The notes under the pieces are model-generated. The model was not told where the DNA came from, did not search any database, and saw only the letters and a list, made by a program, of their open reading frames with translations. 64,000 bases of DNA, taken from positions 1 to 64,000 of the forward strand of contig KV918984.1 of the NCBI GenBank assembly GCA_002049455.2, read 5' to 3'. Below are positions 51,803 to 61,687 of this stretch, piece after piece (positions within the stretch are counted from its first letter, which is position 1; each line of letters opens with the position of its first letter). The stretch comes from Porphyra umbilicalis (taxonomy: Eukaryota; Rhodophyta; Bangiophyceae; Bangiales; Bangiaceae). The translations under genes were made by a program, and so were the position numbers.

Positions 51803-53629
51803 ATGGACTGGGCGTCGCTCTTCCCATCAAAGCAGACCCCCCCCCCCCCCTGCCGCCCCCCCCCCCCCCCCCCTCTACGCCGTCGACGCCCGCGGCGGCG
51901 GCGGCGCCGGCGGGGTGCCCCCCCTCGCCCCCCCCCCCCCCCCCCCCCCGCCGCCGTGGCAAGAAAGCCAAAGCGCACCCCCCGGCGGCGGGCCGACGCC
52001 CGCGCGGGCGCCCCCCCGGCGGCGCCACCGCCGCCGCCGCCGCCCTCGACGACCGCTCCGCCGCGACGGTGGCGCGGCTGCACGCCGCCGGCGTGGCGGC
52101 CACGACGCTCTTCCTCCCATCCGCGCCGGCGGCGCTGTCGGACGGGGAGCTGCTGGCGGCGGCGGGGGGGGGGCCATTGCCGTCCGCCGCCGCGCGGCGC
52201 CGGGGGGGGGGGGGGGGGCGGGGGGGGCGCCGCCGCCCCGGTGGGGGGGGGGGGGGCGCCAGCAGCCGGGCGGCGGCGGGAGTGGCGGCGGCGGCGGCGG
52301 TGTTGCCACGGCGGCGCTCGGCGCTGGTGCGGCCGGCGGCGCGCCGCCCCCCGCGCCGGGGGCCGGCGGCGCCCCGCAGCTGGCGTGGCTCACCTTCCCG
52401 ACCGAGGCGGCGGCGGCGGCGGGCCTCGCCGCCCTCCGCCGCTGCCCACACACGCGCGCGGTGCGGGTGCACGGGCGGCTGCCGGGCGCGGGCGGCGCCG
52501 CGCAGGACGGCGGCGGTGGCGGCGGCGGTGGTGGCGGCGGCCACCGCCACCGCGGCGGCGGCAAGGCCGGCGGCGGCGGCGGCGGCGCGTCGGCGGCAGC
52601 GGCGGCGGCGGCGGCCACCCCCCCGGGCGCCACGGCGCCGCCCGCCGGCGCGTCGGACGTCTACCTCCACCGCCTCGCGCGGGTGTTGCGCGACGGCGGC
52701 GTCGGCGCGACGCTGCTGCTGCGGCGCCTTCCCGCGGGCGTCACCGCCGGCGCCGTCGCCGCCGCCCTCCGCACCTTGTGTCCGAGCCCGCCGACGCGGG
52801 TGCGGGCGGGCTTGACCGCCGACGCGGCGGCGGGCGGCGGCGGCGGGGGCGGCGGCGGGGGGGAGGCAGCCGCCGCCGACGGTGCCGCCGCCATGGTCGC
52901 AGACGGCGGCGACGGGGCGGCGGCGACGGTGGCGGCGGCGGCAGCGGCGGCCACGGCCGTGGCCGGCGGCCGTGGCCTCCTCTGGGCCACGTGGCCGACG
53001 GCGGCGGCCGCCGCCGCCGCCTATGGCGCCATTGTGGACACGGGCGTCGTGGTGCCCGTCGCGCCGGCGGCGGGCGCCCCCCCCGCCCCGACGCTCGTGC
53101 GGCTGGTCGTGTCGCTGCACAATGACGGGCCGCGCGCGGGCGGCGGCGGCGCCGTCCTCGGCACGCGGCGGCAGCGGGAGGTCGACATGCTCGTCGACCG
53201 CCTATCGTCGGCGGCGGCGGCGGCGGCGGCGGCGGCGGGTGCGGGGGAGGGGGAGGGGGGGGGGGGGGCGGCGGGAAGCGGCCCCGCCGGGATGTGGTGT
53301 CGGCGCTGGTGGCGGCCACGGCGGCGGCGGGGGGCTTGCGCGACGCGGCGCCGGGGGTGGCGCCGCCAGTGGCGGGGGTGGGCGGCGGGGAGGGCGGGGG
53401 GGGGGGGGGGGGGTGGGGGGGGACGGCGGCGACGCCGAGGGGGGGGGCGCGGCGTGGAAGCGGGCTGGAACGACGCCCTCGAGCAGCTGCGGCAGCTGGT
53501 GGCTGGGGGGGGGGGGAGGGGGAAGCGGCTGGGGAGGACGGCGGGGCGGCGGAGGACGTGGCGGCCGACGACGTGCTGCTCGAGTCAGAGGTGGAGCTGT
53601 TGGAGGAGGAGACGGACGAGGAGGGGTGA
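51803..53629 (+). CDS. RRM-like, Gly/Pro/Ala-rich protein (frame switches at homopolymers)
   Basis: ATG at 51803 starts MDWASLFPSKQTPPP. Protein-like text then moves between frames at long C or G runs: KKAKAHPPAAGRRPRGRPPG and ALDDRSAATVARLHAAGVAA; then APQLAWLTFPTEAAAAAGLA with RCPHTRAVRVHGRLPGA; then ATLLLRRLPAGVTAGAVAAA, PTRVRAGLTADA and GRGLLWATWPTAAAAAAAYG, which follow the beta-alpha-beta pattern of an RRM with RNP2-like and RNP1-like strands; and finally an acidic C-terminus (ESEVELLEEETDEEG) ending in TGA at 53629. Glycine loops are inserted between strands. The repeated homopolymer-linked shifts suggest assembly errors rather than gene death. RNA binding is inferred from strand pattern; key aromatic residues are partly replaced. 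No introns were identified. Confidence 0.5.
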
Positions 53630-54241
53630 GCGCCGGCGGGGGCGGGGGGTGGGTTGAGGGCGGACGGCAACCCTCCGCGCCATGACGGGTCTCTCGTGCG
53701 CGGCGGCGCGGCGGGGTGGCGACGGCGGGGGTGGCACGATCCGCCCGTTGGGCGCGCGGCTTGGGCGCTGTCTGCAACGGCCGGCCGGATCGGGGACCGC
53801 CGCCACGTGCGGGGGCGGCCGCGGACTGACACTGGGCCACCGAGATCGCCGCCGTCGCGGCCGCCCGCCCGCCGCTCCGCGCGCCGCCGTCCGTGGCGTG
53901 GTCGCTGCCGCACCCGCCGTTGCTGGGCTCCCCCGTGCCGCAAGCCCGCACGGCGCCGTCTTGCTTGGCTTGACTCGCCTGGCTTCTTCTAGCTAGCTGC
54001 TGTCGGGGACTGCCGCATCCCGGCTCGCCGTCCTTGCTACCGCACCGCCGGCCGCACTGTTGCCGCCCGCCTCTCTCTGGTGCCGCCTGCCCCTCCCTCC
54101 CGTTCCCCCGTCTGCCGTTTCTCTCCCTCGTTTCGTCACGCGCCCGTGGCCACCCCACCCCTGTTCCCACACTGCCCCGACGCCATCCCCCACCCCCATT
54201 CACGCCCCGCCGTACCCCCCCCCTCTTCTCCCCCCTCGGCG
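53630..54241. other. intergenic region
   Basis: No gene is supported. The stretch 54050-54241 is strongly C/T-rich and forms the leader of the next gene. Confidence 0.5.
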
Positions 54242-54655
54242 ATGGACCCCCCCCGCGCCGCGGAGGCGCGCCTCAAGCTCCTCCTCCAACTGGACGGCCT
54301 CTTGGAGGCGCTCGCCGGCACGGCCCTCATTGGCGGCGCCGCGCCCGCCGCCGACGCGGCGGGCGTGACGGGCACGGCGCGGCTCGGGGTGTTGCCGACC
54401 GGCTTTGCGCTCCTGTGCGCGGCCGCCGCCCTCTTCCGCGTGGCGGGCCGCGACGGGGGGCGGCCGCCGCGGCGGCTGGCCACGGTTGTGGGCGCGACGA
54501 ATGTGGGGTGGGCGGGCGTCCTCGGCGCCGCCGCGGCGACCGACTGGCTCCGCCTCAACGCGGTGGGGAATGGGGTCCTCGGGGGGGCCGCGGGCGTGGT
54601 CGGCGCGTTTGGCATTGGCCAGCTGCTGTGCGTGCGGGGGATGGTCGGTCGGTGA
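54242..54655 (+). CDS. small four-helix integral membrane protein
   Basis: ATG at 54242 gives 137 residues: MDPPRAAEARLKLLLQLDGL, then hydrophobic helices at about 15-33 (LLEALAGTALIGGAA), 49-66 (LGVLPTGFALLCAAAALFRV), 80-100 (ATVVGATNVGWAGVLGAAAA) and 107-130 (VGNGVLGGAAGVVGAFGIGQ). The layout - LLxLDGLLEALAG opening, a charged loop, VVGATNVGWAGVL and a closing helix - resembles small uncharacterised four-TM proteins known mainly from actinobacteria and other bacteria. Function is unknown. The C-rich leader and lack of introns match neighbouring genes. It is single-frame and natural in composition, so coding is likely; the bacterial resemblance is by memory of the pattern and needs a search. 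Confidence 0.75.
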   Translation: MDPPRAAEARLKLLLQLDGLLEALAGTALIGGAAPAADAAGVTGTARLGVLPTGFALLCAAAALFRVAGRDGGRPPRRLATVVGATNVGWAGVLGAAAATDWLRLNAVGNGVLGGAAGVVGAFGIGQLLCVRGMVGR

Positions 54656-55449
54656 GGGTTGGGGGGAGGTGGGGGGGGGGGGGCTGCCCCGCCACGTTGT
54701 GGGGTGCCGCCGCTTGGGCGTTGGCGGCGGAGGTGACGGGGCCCGCGGTCGGCTGCCGCGGGCCGGGGGCGCTGCCCTGCGATGCCCCCCCCCGCCGGCA
54801 CGCCGCGGTGGAGCCACTCGGGCGCACCCCCCCGCGCCCCCAGAGGCGGGCTCGGTCCGAGCGCGCCTGCAGCGTCGAGGATGTCACTGCTGCGGGTATC
54901 CCCTTCCACGTTTTTTGTTGGTGCTTTTTTTTTTGTGGGGGACGGCGCCCCCGTCTAGGCGGCCGCCAGCCGATAGAGTATCAGTGGGTGTCGCCCCGGA
55001 CGCGGGCAGCGGCCTTGTTTGTGCGCGGCGGGCGGTGGTGGTGTCATTTTTTCTCGGGGCCGGCACCCGGTCTATGTGCTTTGCGTCGCGTGGACTGCGG
55101 TGGGTCGGTCTGGCCGTGGGTGCGCCGTGGCGGTCGCGTGTCGGAGGTGTCTGGTGGGTGGCGCTGCCCAATGGTCTGTGAGCTGGTGCCGGTGTGCTTT
55201 GGAAGCCTTGACTTGTTGTCGGCCCGTGTTGGTCGCCGCGTTTTGCTGGTTTTTTATGCCTGTCGCTCGCTGATGTTTTTTACCTTTGTGTACACTGTCT
55301 CTTTCTTTTGCTTGTCGTACGTGCTCTTGCGTGGCACGCACGCCTCTCACCTTCTCGTCGTGTGGCGTTCTCCCCCCCTCCTCCTGTCCGCCCGCTCCGC
55401 CAGCTCCTCCCTCAAGTCACCTCTCCGCCCTTCTCCCCCTCGTGCGGCC
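54656..55449. other. 3' region between convergent genes
   Basis: From 54.9 to 55.37 kb the plus strand is T-rich (TTTTTTTTTTGTGGGGG, GCTGGTTTTTTATGCC), consistent with transcript 3' ends. No gene is seen. Confidence 0.5.
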
Positions 55450-56802
55450 TCAAGCGTGACACCGCTCCGCGTACGGCATCCACGTGCTGTCGCAGCAGTC
55501 GTTGTACAAGTAAAAGGTGAAGATGAGGGCGAGTTGCCGGCAGATCTGCTCGCAACACCCCGTCCCGTCAGGGCGGCTCTCATAGCGGCCGCAACACGCG
55601 GTCGGGCGGGTGGCGGGCGTCGGGAGGTCCCCGGCCGCCCTCCGGGGAGCACGCTCCAACTCGGGGCCGGTCGCTGACGCCACCGCCATGGATGCCGCCG
55701 TGGCGTCGGCGGCGCTGTCCGTGCGCGCTCCGGGCTGCTGCGCGTCGAGTTCCCACGTCGCCCGTGCGACGGGCGCCGCGACTGCGGCCGCTGGCGACCG
55801 CTGCCGCCGCCTGCGATAGTCAGCGTGACGGGCCGCGGCAAGGCGCGCGGTCGTCGTGACGGTGGCGTTGCTGCCATTGTCCACCGCGAGAGCGGTCTCG
55901 ACGGGCGCGACGACTTGGCCGACTGGACACGGCTTGGTCTCCGTGTGCGGCGGGGCTGCGGGCGCGGCGGTGCCGTCAACTACCGGCGCCTCGGGCGGCA
56001 CGCACGCGTCGACCGAGATGAGGAGGAGGGACAACTTCATCAACGCCGCCCGGTCCGTGTCGAGCGCGCAGCAGCCGGCGGCGCGGACGACTTGGAAGGC
56101 CGCCTCGAGCGCCGCCGCCGTGGCTACGTACGCCGACGCCGCGGCGGGTGGGAGGCAGTCGCGGTAGATGTAGCGGTTGACCAGCGCCGCCGCCGCGTCG
56201 TCGCAATCCGCGGTGCGGACGTTGCACGTGGCCGGTGGGCCGGCCTTGACCCCAGTCGCCGCCGCCGCCGCCGTCGCCGCCGCGGGGACGTCGGCCGTGG
56301 CGCCGGCGTCTGTGACCGTAAAGTGGACGGCCTTGGCACACCCGACCGAGTCGGGCACGTGCGCCGCGACGGTGTGGCGGCCGGGCGGCAGGGCGACGCG
56401 CGCGTAGGTCGAGTAGTTGTTGTCCCCCGCGAGCGCGTAGGGGGCAACTGCGTCTTGATGCGCGTACTTGGCCGGCGACGTGAAGACGACCTTGTGCCGG
56501 TTGTCTTCGGACGTGACTGCGACGATGGCGAGGCCGTCGGGGGTCGTCAAGTCGAGGGTGGCCCCTTCGCGGAGTTCCCGCACCGTCTGGCCTGTCTTGG
56601 CGTTGACGAGGAGGAACGAGACGACGCGGGCGCCACCGTTTGAGCGCACCGACGCGGTGCGCACCAGGTGACCACCGCCCGACCGCCGTCCGGCGGTCCG
56701 GGCGGCGGCAGGGATGGAGGCGGCCGTGGCAGCCACAACCACGGATAGTGTCAATAGTAGGAGCGGCACCGGCCAGAGGCCTGGGCGACCAAGGAAGCCC
56801 AT
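55450..56802 (-). CDS. secreted protein with an APYALAGD-type beta domain and Cys-rich C-terminus
   Basis: ATG at 56802 (MGFLGRPGLWPVPLLLLTLS) opens a 450-aa frame with a signal peptide (1-30). Residues 59-166 form a beta-sandwich-like domain: VVSFLLVNAKTGQTVREL, GATLDLTTPDGLAIVAVTS, KVVFTSPAKYAHQDAVAPYA with APYALAGDNNY at 120-130, then LPPGRHTVAAHVPD. This pattern (SFxLxNAxT...APYALxGDxN...GxHTxxA) recurs in secreted bacterial and algal proteins, usually next to carbohydrate-linked modules. Residues 185-290 are a helical, Cys-containing region (ADCDDAAAALVNRYIYRDCL, AAGCCALDTDRAALMKLSLL), followed by a Pro/Ala linker and a compact Cys-rich end (ACCGRYESRPDGTGCCEQIC, YNDCCDSTWMPYAERCHA). Probably an extracellular, perhaps sugar-binding, protein. 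No introns seen. Confidence 0.8.
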   Translation of the reverse strand: MGFLGRPGLWPVPLLLLTLSVVVAATAASIPAAARTAGRRSGGGHLVRTASVRSNGGARVVSFLLVNAKTGQTVRELREGATLDLTTPDGLAIVAVTSEDNRHKVVFTSPAKYAHQDAVAPYALAGDNNYSTYARVALPPGRHTVAAHVPDSVGCAKAVHFTVTDAGATADVPAAATAAAAATGVKAGPPATCNVRTADCDDAAAALVNRYIYRDCLPPAAASAYVATAAALEAAFQVVRAAGCCALDTDRAALMKLSLLLISVDACVPPEAPVVDGTAAPAAPPHTETKPCPVGQVVAPVETALAVDNGSNATVTTTARLAAARHADYRRRRQRSPAAAVAAPVARATWELDAQQPGARTDSAADATAASMAVASATGPELERAPRRAAGDLPTPATRPTACCGRYESRPDGTGCCEQICRQLALIFTFYLYNDCCDSTWMPYAERCHA

Positions 56803-57438
56803 CTCGGGCGTACGCTCGTCGGGGATGCCCCCTCCCGCACCGCACCGACGTGCTACACGCACTCGGTTCTAGAGCGACGATGAGGGGCGGGTGGGAGGGC
56901 GGGCAAACTCGCACCAAGTGCAGCGCGTGACGAGCACTTGTACCGTCGCCCATGGGGCTGCTTGCGGGCTGGACGTCTCGAGGCCCGGCGGCGGAGAAGA
57001 GGCGGACTCCACACCCCTGCACTTGTCGCCCAGAGAGGTGCTCGCGCGGCCACAGAAGCCTGCTGCAGCAGCCCCCGACGGCGCCTACGACGAGCAGCGT
57101 GCTCCTCACGTTCGGCGGCCCAGATGCAAGCATCACACAGCCGTTTCGGAAGCAGCCTCGGCGGCCCTTCATGAGTGCCCGTTCCATGGTCAAGCCGCGT
57201 CAGCCATCGTCGAGCAGCCGATTCATGGTGGCTCCAAGCCGGGGAGGCGCGCCTCGGTGGCGGGGCGAGGCTGCCGTCGACGTGGATGTGGCGCGTCGAC
57301 ATCCCCACTCATGGGGAGAAGGCGGCGGTGTCCGCTACAGCGACCGTCGTTGACGGCGACGCAGCTGCCCGTAGCCGTTGCGGCTGGGCGCTTCGCGACG
57401 GCTGTCTGCCGGCGGCAACGTGGCACTGAGGCGCCACG
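56803..57438. other. intergenic region
   Basis: Upstream of the secreted protein gene (minus). No gene is supported; composition is moderate in GC and ORFs on both strands are short. Confidence 0.45.
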
Positions 57439-57927
57439 ATGGACTGCGCCGGACGTAGACAATGCAATTCGGGGTGCCCGCCGGAAGCGCTGGTAGGACT
57501 TGGCGGTGGCCTTGACACAAAGGGGGTTCAAAAGAAGCAAAACCACGACGCGGTGCGACGGTATCCACCCCCAGTTCAGGGCGGTCTTCTGGATCGTGAG
57601 GCAGCCTTGCGATTGGTCGAGAGTGCCAGGCAAGGGGTCTTTTGTTGTTTCTTTGTCGTACAGAGAGGCATGGACAGAGACCTTCCAGGCAAAAGAGAGA
57701 GGGACTCCCAAGCTCAAAAGATGCGCCGTTTCTTCTTCTACAGTATATTGTCATTTTTTTTTTTTGTATCCTGGAAGCCCATCGTATCACTCTACCTCAC
57801 GGCCTCGTCGCCAGAAGGCCGGGAAAAGGTGGTCTCGACTGAGCGTGTATCGCCGACATGCGGTCAGCACACACAACAACCAGGGGCGCGCCTCCCGCAT
57901 TTTGTAAGGTTGTGCCCCTCCCTGTAA
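57439..57927 (+). CDS. hypothetical protein, 162 aa (doubtful)
   Basis: ATG at 57439 (MDCAGRRQCNSGCPPEALVG) opens 162 codons with fairly natural composition: KGVQKKQNHDAVRRYPPPVQ, LLDREAALRLVESARQGV, then a Phe-rich stretch (FFFYSILSFFFFVSW) encoded by a T-run at about 57752-57764. No domain is recognised. The minus strand over 57.4-57.7 kb is also open. GC here is lower than in the surroundings, so this may be an inserted fragment. Confidence 0.25.
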   Translation: MDCAGRRQCNSGCPPEALVGLGGGLDTKGVQKKQNHDAVRRYPPPVQGGLLDREAALRLVESARQGVFCCFFVVQRGMDRDLPGKRERDSQAQKMRRFFFYSILSFFFFVSWKPIVSLYLTASSPEGREKVVSTERVSPTCGQHTQQPGARLPHFVRLCPSL

Positions 57928-58209
57928 AAAATGCACAGAGCAATCCGTATCTACAAAAGGGGTCGGTAGGGGATGCTTTGTTCCCTCCCCCATGCCCGCC
58001 AACAGCCTCGGCCGCGCCACCGCCAGAGGCGCCCACACGGGTGCCACCCCCCGCCGGCATCGCGCGCCCCGTCGGCTGGCGCCCCGCCGCCCGCCCGGGG
58101 CCCGCCGCCCGGCGGTGCGGCCATGCAAGCCGACCGCCGGCGCCGCACCCCCCCTCGACGCGCCACCATCGGCCGCCTGTGGGGGGCCCCGTCCATCGAG
58201 CGCACCCCC

Positions 58210-59799
58210 CCCCCGGGTGGCGCCGCGTCGACGGGGGGCGGCTACCCCCCCCCCCCCCCCCCCCCAGTGGAGCTCACTAAAAAACTCCCACGCGGTCCGC
58301 CCCCCCGCCGCCGCCGCCGCACCCGCCGCCGCGTCGCCCCCCCCCAGTGGCGGCGGGTCCCCCCGCGCCGCCGGCGACAGTTGAAGAAGCCGCGTCGGCC
58401 CCCGCCCGCCCGTCGGCCGCCCCGCCGCCCGCTTGGCCGCCGCCGCCGCCGCCGCCGCGTCGGCCGTCAAATCCAGGAGCGTCCCGTCCGCGAGCAGCGG
58501 CGCAATCGCCCGCTTGACCACATCCGCCCCCGACAGCCGGTCGTCGGGGGGCGCCCCCCCCCGGCGGCCGCCGCCGCGCCCGCCGCCGCCGCCGCCGCCA
58601 CTGCCGGCGGCGGCGGGGGCCCCCCCTCCTCGGGCGGCACAAAGACGGTGCGCACGAGGTCGGCGAGGCACCACACCACGTCGCGCGGCGCGGCGCGGAG
58701 GGCGCCCACGACCGCCCGCCGCACGCTCCCCGCGAGCGCCCGCGACGCGGTGGCGCGCCACAGGGCGAGGGGCTTGGCCGCCCCGTCGTCGTCGGGTGCG
58801 GCGGCGGCGGCGGTGGCGGCGGCGGCGGCCGCCACAGCGTCGTCCTCGTCGGCGGCCGCCGCGGCGGCGGCGCGCAAGTCGGCGAGGCGCACCCGCGGGG
58901 CGCCGAGCGCCGCCGCCCCCCCCGCGTAGACGGCGTCGACGGCGGCGGCGGCGGCGGGGGTGGGGGTGCGCGGGGGTAACCGCCGCGGCCGCCCGCGCCC
59001 GCGCACCGCGCGGGACGTGCCACCGGCGGGGGTGGTGGGGGCGGCGCGCCCGCCGCCGCCGCCGCCGCCGCCGCGCGGGGGGGAGCCCCCGCGGCGGGGG
59101 GGGGGAGGGACCCCCCCCCCCCGCGCCCCCCCACCCGCGCACCCCCACGTGCCCGTGCGCGAGCGTCTCGCTGCCGTCCGACTCGGCGTCCGCCTCGGCG
59201 CCCCGCGGGGGCACGCGCACGCCCCACGGGGGGACGGCGGGGGTGTGGGCGCCGGCACCCCCGCGCGCACCGGCGCGCGGCGCGGGCGCACGGGCGGGGG
59301 GGGGGGGGCGCCGGGCGACGTGGGGACCGCCGTCGCCGCAGGGGGGGGGGGTACCCCCCCCCCCGCCACCCGCCGCGGGCGTGTACACCGTCGGCCGGCG
59401 GCGCGGCAGCGTCGCGGCCCCCCCCGCCCCCGCGCCGACGGCGGCGGCGGCGGCGCCCCCCCGGCGACCGCCGCCGTCGCCCCCACCGCCGAGGCGGGCG
59501 GCCGCCGCGGGGGCGCCGCCCCCCACACCCCCCGCCCGCCGCCGGTGGCACCGTCTGCCGGCGGCAGCACCCACCCACCCCCCCCCCCCGTGGCGCGCAC
59601 CCGCCGCCGCCGCCGCCGCCGCCCTCCCCGTCCGTCTCGGTCTCCGTCTCGGTCTCGGACGGCGGCGGCCGGGCGGCGGCGGCGGCGGGCGGCGGCGGCG
59701 GCAGACGCGGCGCCGCCGCCGCACCCGTCGCCGCACCCGCCGCCACACCCGCTGCGGCGGGGACCCCCCCCAGGGGCGGCGGTCGGGGGCGCTTGGGCG

Positions 59800-59830
<31 letters not shown>

Positions 59831-61100
59831 CACACGCGGCGGCGGCGGGCGTCGCCGCGCAGGCGGCCGGCGGCGTCGAGGGCCGCCACAAGCGCCGCCC
59901 CCCCCCCCCCCCCCCCGCGTCCCCGCCGCCGCCGCCACCCCCAGACGCGGCGGCGGGAGGCCATAGGTACCCCGCCGGAGCGGGCCCCCCCCCCCCCGCC
60001 GGCGGGCCCCCCCGCCGCCCGCACGACGGCGCCCGCGTCGACGAGCAGCCGCAGGGAGCGCTGCAGGGCGCCATAGGCGGTGCGGGCGGTGCGGTGGGAG
60101 ACGCCGAGGACCGCCGCTACGGCGGCGACGGGGACGCCGCGCACGCCGTCGGGGGGGGGGGGCGCCCGTGGGGGGGCCCCCGCCGTTACCAGTGACCGTG
60201 GCGGCGGCGGCGGCGGCGGTGGCAGAGGCAGGCGCGGCGACGTGGGTGGGGGGAAGGGGCGGACGCCCGCCGCCGCCGCCGCCGCCGCCGTTGCCGGCCG
60301 CCGCCGCGCGCAGCGCCGCAACGAGGCCGTCATAGACGGCGGCGAGCACCCGCGCGTCCGACGCTTGGAAGCGCTTGTACAGGTCGACAAAGGTGCGCCC
60401 GGCGGCGGCGGGGGGCGCGGGGGGGCCCCCCTCGGGCGGCGGCGGCGGCGGTGCCCCGCCGGCGGCCACGCGCGGCGGCAGGGAAATGGGCTCCAACGCG
60501 GGCAACGCGGGCGCCGGGCCGCCCGCGCGCCGCCCCGCCGGCGCCCGGCCAGACGCCGCGCGCGCGGGACCGGCGGCGGGCGGCGGCGCGCCCCCCGCCG
60601 GCCCGTCGCCGCCGCCGCCGCCGCCCGCCGGCGTGTGGCCGTCTGCCGGTAGCTCCGTCACGGGCGCCGGCGGCGGTGGTACCCCCCCCCCCCCCCCTCC
60701 GCTGCCGCCCCCCCCCCCCACCCCCCCCCCCCCGGTCCGCCACCCCCACACAATGCGCGTGCGCGGCGGCGGCGGCCGGCGACGCCGCGGCAATGGCGTG
60801 GAGGACCTCCACGGCCGCGCCGCGGGCGGCCGCGTAGGCGGCGGCGGCGGCGGCGGCCGAGGCGGCCGACGCGGCGCGGCGCGCCGCGAGCGCGTCGAGG
60901 CTCACGGCCAGCGCCGCGAGCGCCGCGTCGACGGGGGACCCGGGGGGGGGGGGGGGGGAGGGGGGGGGCGAGCGTCGGCTGCGGGGGGGGGGGGGAGGGG
61001 GGGGGGGGCGCCCCCGAGGCGGCAGCGGCGGCCGCGCAGCGGCGGGGGGGGGGGGCGCCGCCGCCCCGACGGCGGCGGCGGCAGCGGCGGCGGCGGCCAT
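58210..61100 (-). CDS. long low-complexity protein with a helix-turn-helix-like segment (frame switches)
   Basis: From ATG 61100 (MAAAAAAAAAVGAAAPPPP) protein-like text continues down the minus strand, changing frame at poly-G/C runs: a helical block (SPVDAALAALAVSLDALAAR ... AAVEVLHAIAAASPAAAAAH); LEPISLPPRVAAGG and GRTFVDLYKRFQASDARVLA AVYDGLVAALR; GVPVAAVAAVLGVSHRTART AYGALQRSLRLLVDAGAVVR, which looks like a helix-turn-helix; a long Gly/Pro linker; VRLADLRAAAAAAADEDDAV and AAPRDVVWCLADLVRTVFVP; then LSGADVVKRAIAPLLADGTL and TAWEFFSELHW near 58265. A transcription or replication factor with winged-helix segments is a reasonable guess, but no family is named. Splicing cannot be resolved. The C-terminus lies at a G-run near 58250 and is arbitrary. 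Confidence 0.42.
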
Positions 61101-61570
61101 GGCCGCCACGCGCGCGGCAGCGGCGGGAGGGGGCGGCCGTCGGCGGCGGCGCGCCGCCGCCCGTCGGCGGGCGGGCCGGCCGCCGCGGCGGCGGCGGCGG
61201 CGCGCCCCCGCCGGCGGCGCCGGGGGCGGGCGGCCGCGCGGCGCGGGGGCCGACGCGGCGGCGCGGCGGGTCGGGGCGGGCGGGCGGGCGGGCGGCCGAC
61301 GGCGCCCGCGGGCGGCGCCGCGGGTGCGTCGGGCGGGCGGCGGCGCGAGCCGACGCCGACGCGCCGACGCGCGCCGCGGCGCGCCGCGTCGCCGCGTCGA
61401 CGCGGCGCGCACGGCAACAGCGGTGGACGCGCCGCGCAGCACGGGCGACGGATTTGGGGGCGCGCGGGCAGTGGAGTTTGGCCGCCGCACGCGTGCGGCG
61501 CGTGTGGACGGCGCGCGTGTCGTTTTTTTCGGCCACGTGGTGAAAAAGCGCGCACGCGCGCGGGCGGCGT
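61101..61570. other. possible promoter region of the gene at 61100
   Basis: GC-rich, with a notable TTTTTTTCGGCCACGTGGTG (61530-61549) containing the E/G-box CACGTG, about 440 bp upstream of the ATG. No gene is seen. Confidence 0.35.
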
Positions 61571-61687
61571 GGAAACGCGTCGGCGCGCGCGGGCGGCGTG
61601 GAAACGCGTCGGCGCGCGCGGGCGGCGTGGAAACGCGTCGGCGCGCGCGGGCGGCGTGGAAACGCGTCGGCGCCGCCGGCACGGCGC
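61571..61687. repeat. 29-bp tandem repeat containing ACGCGT
   Basis: Four copies starting at 61571, 61600, 61629 and 61658, exact period 29 bp. The unit is GGAAACGCGTCGGCGCGCGC followed by GGGCGGCGT. Each copy has the ACGCGT core (MluI box) and GCGCGCGC. It lies about 470-590 bp upstream of the minus-strand gene starting at 61100. Confidence 0.95.
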
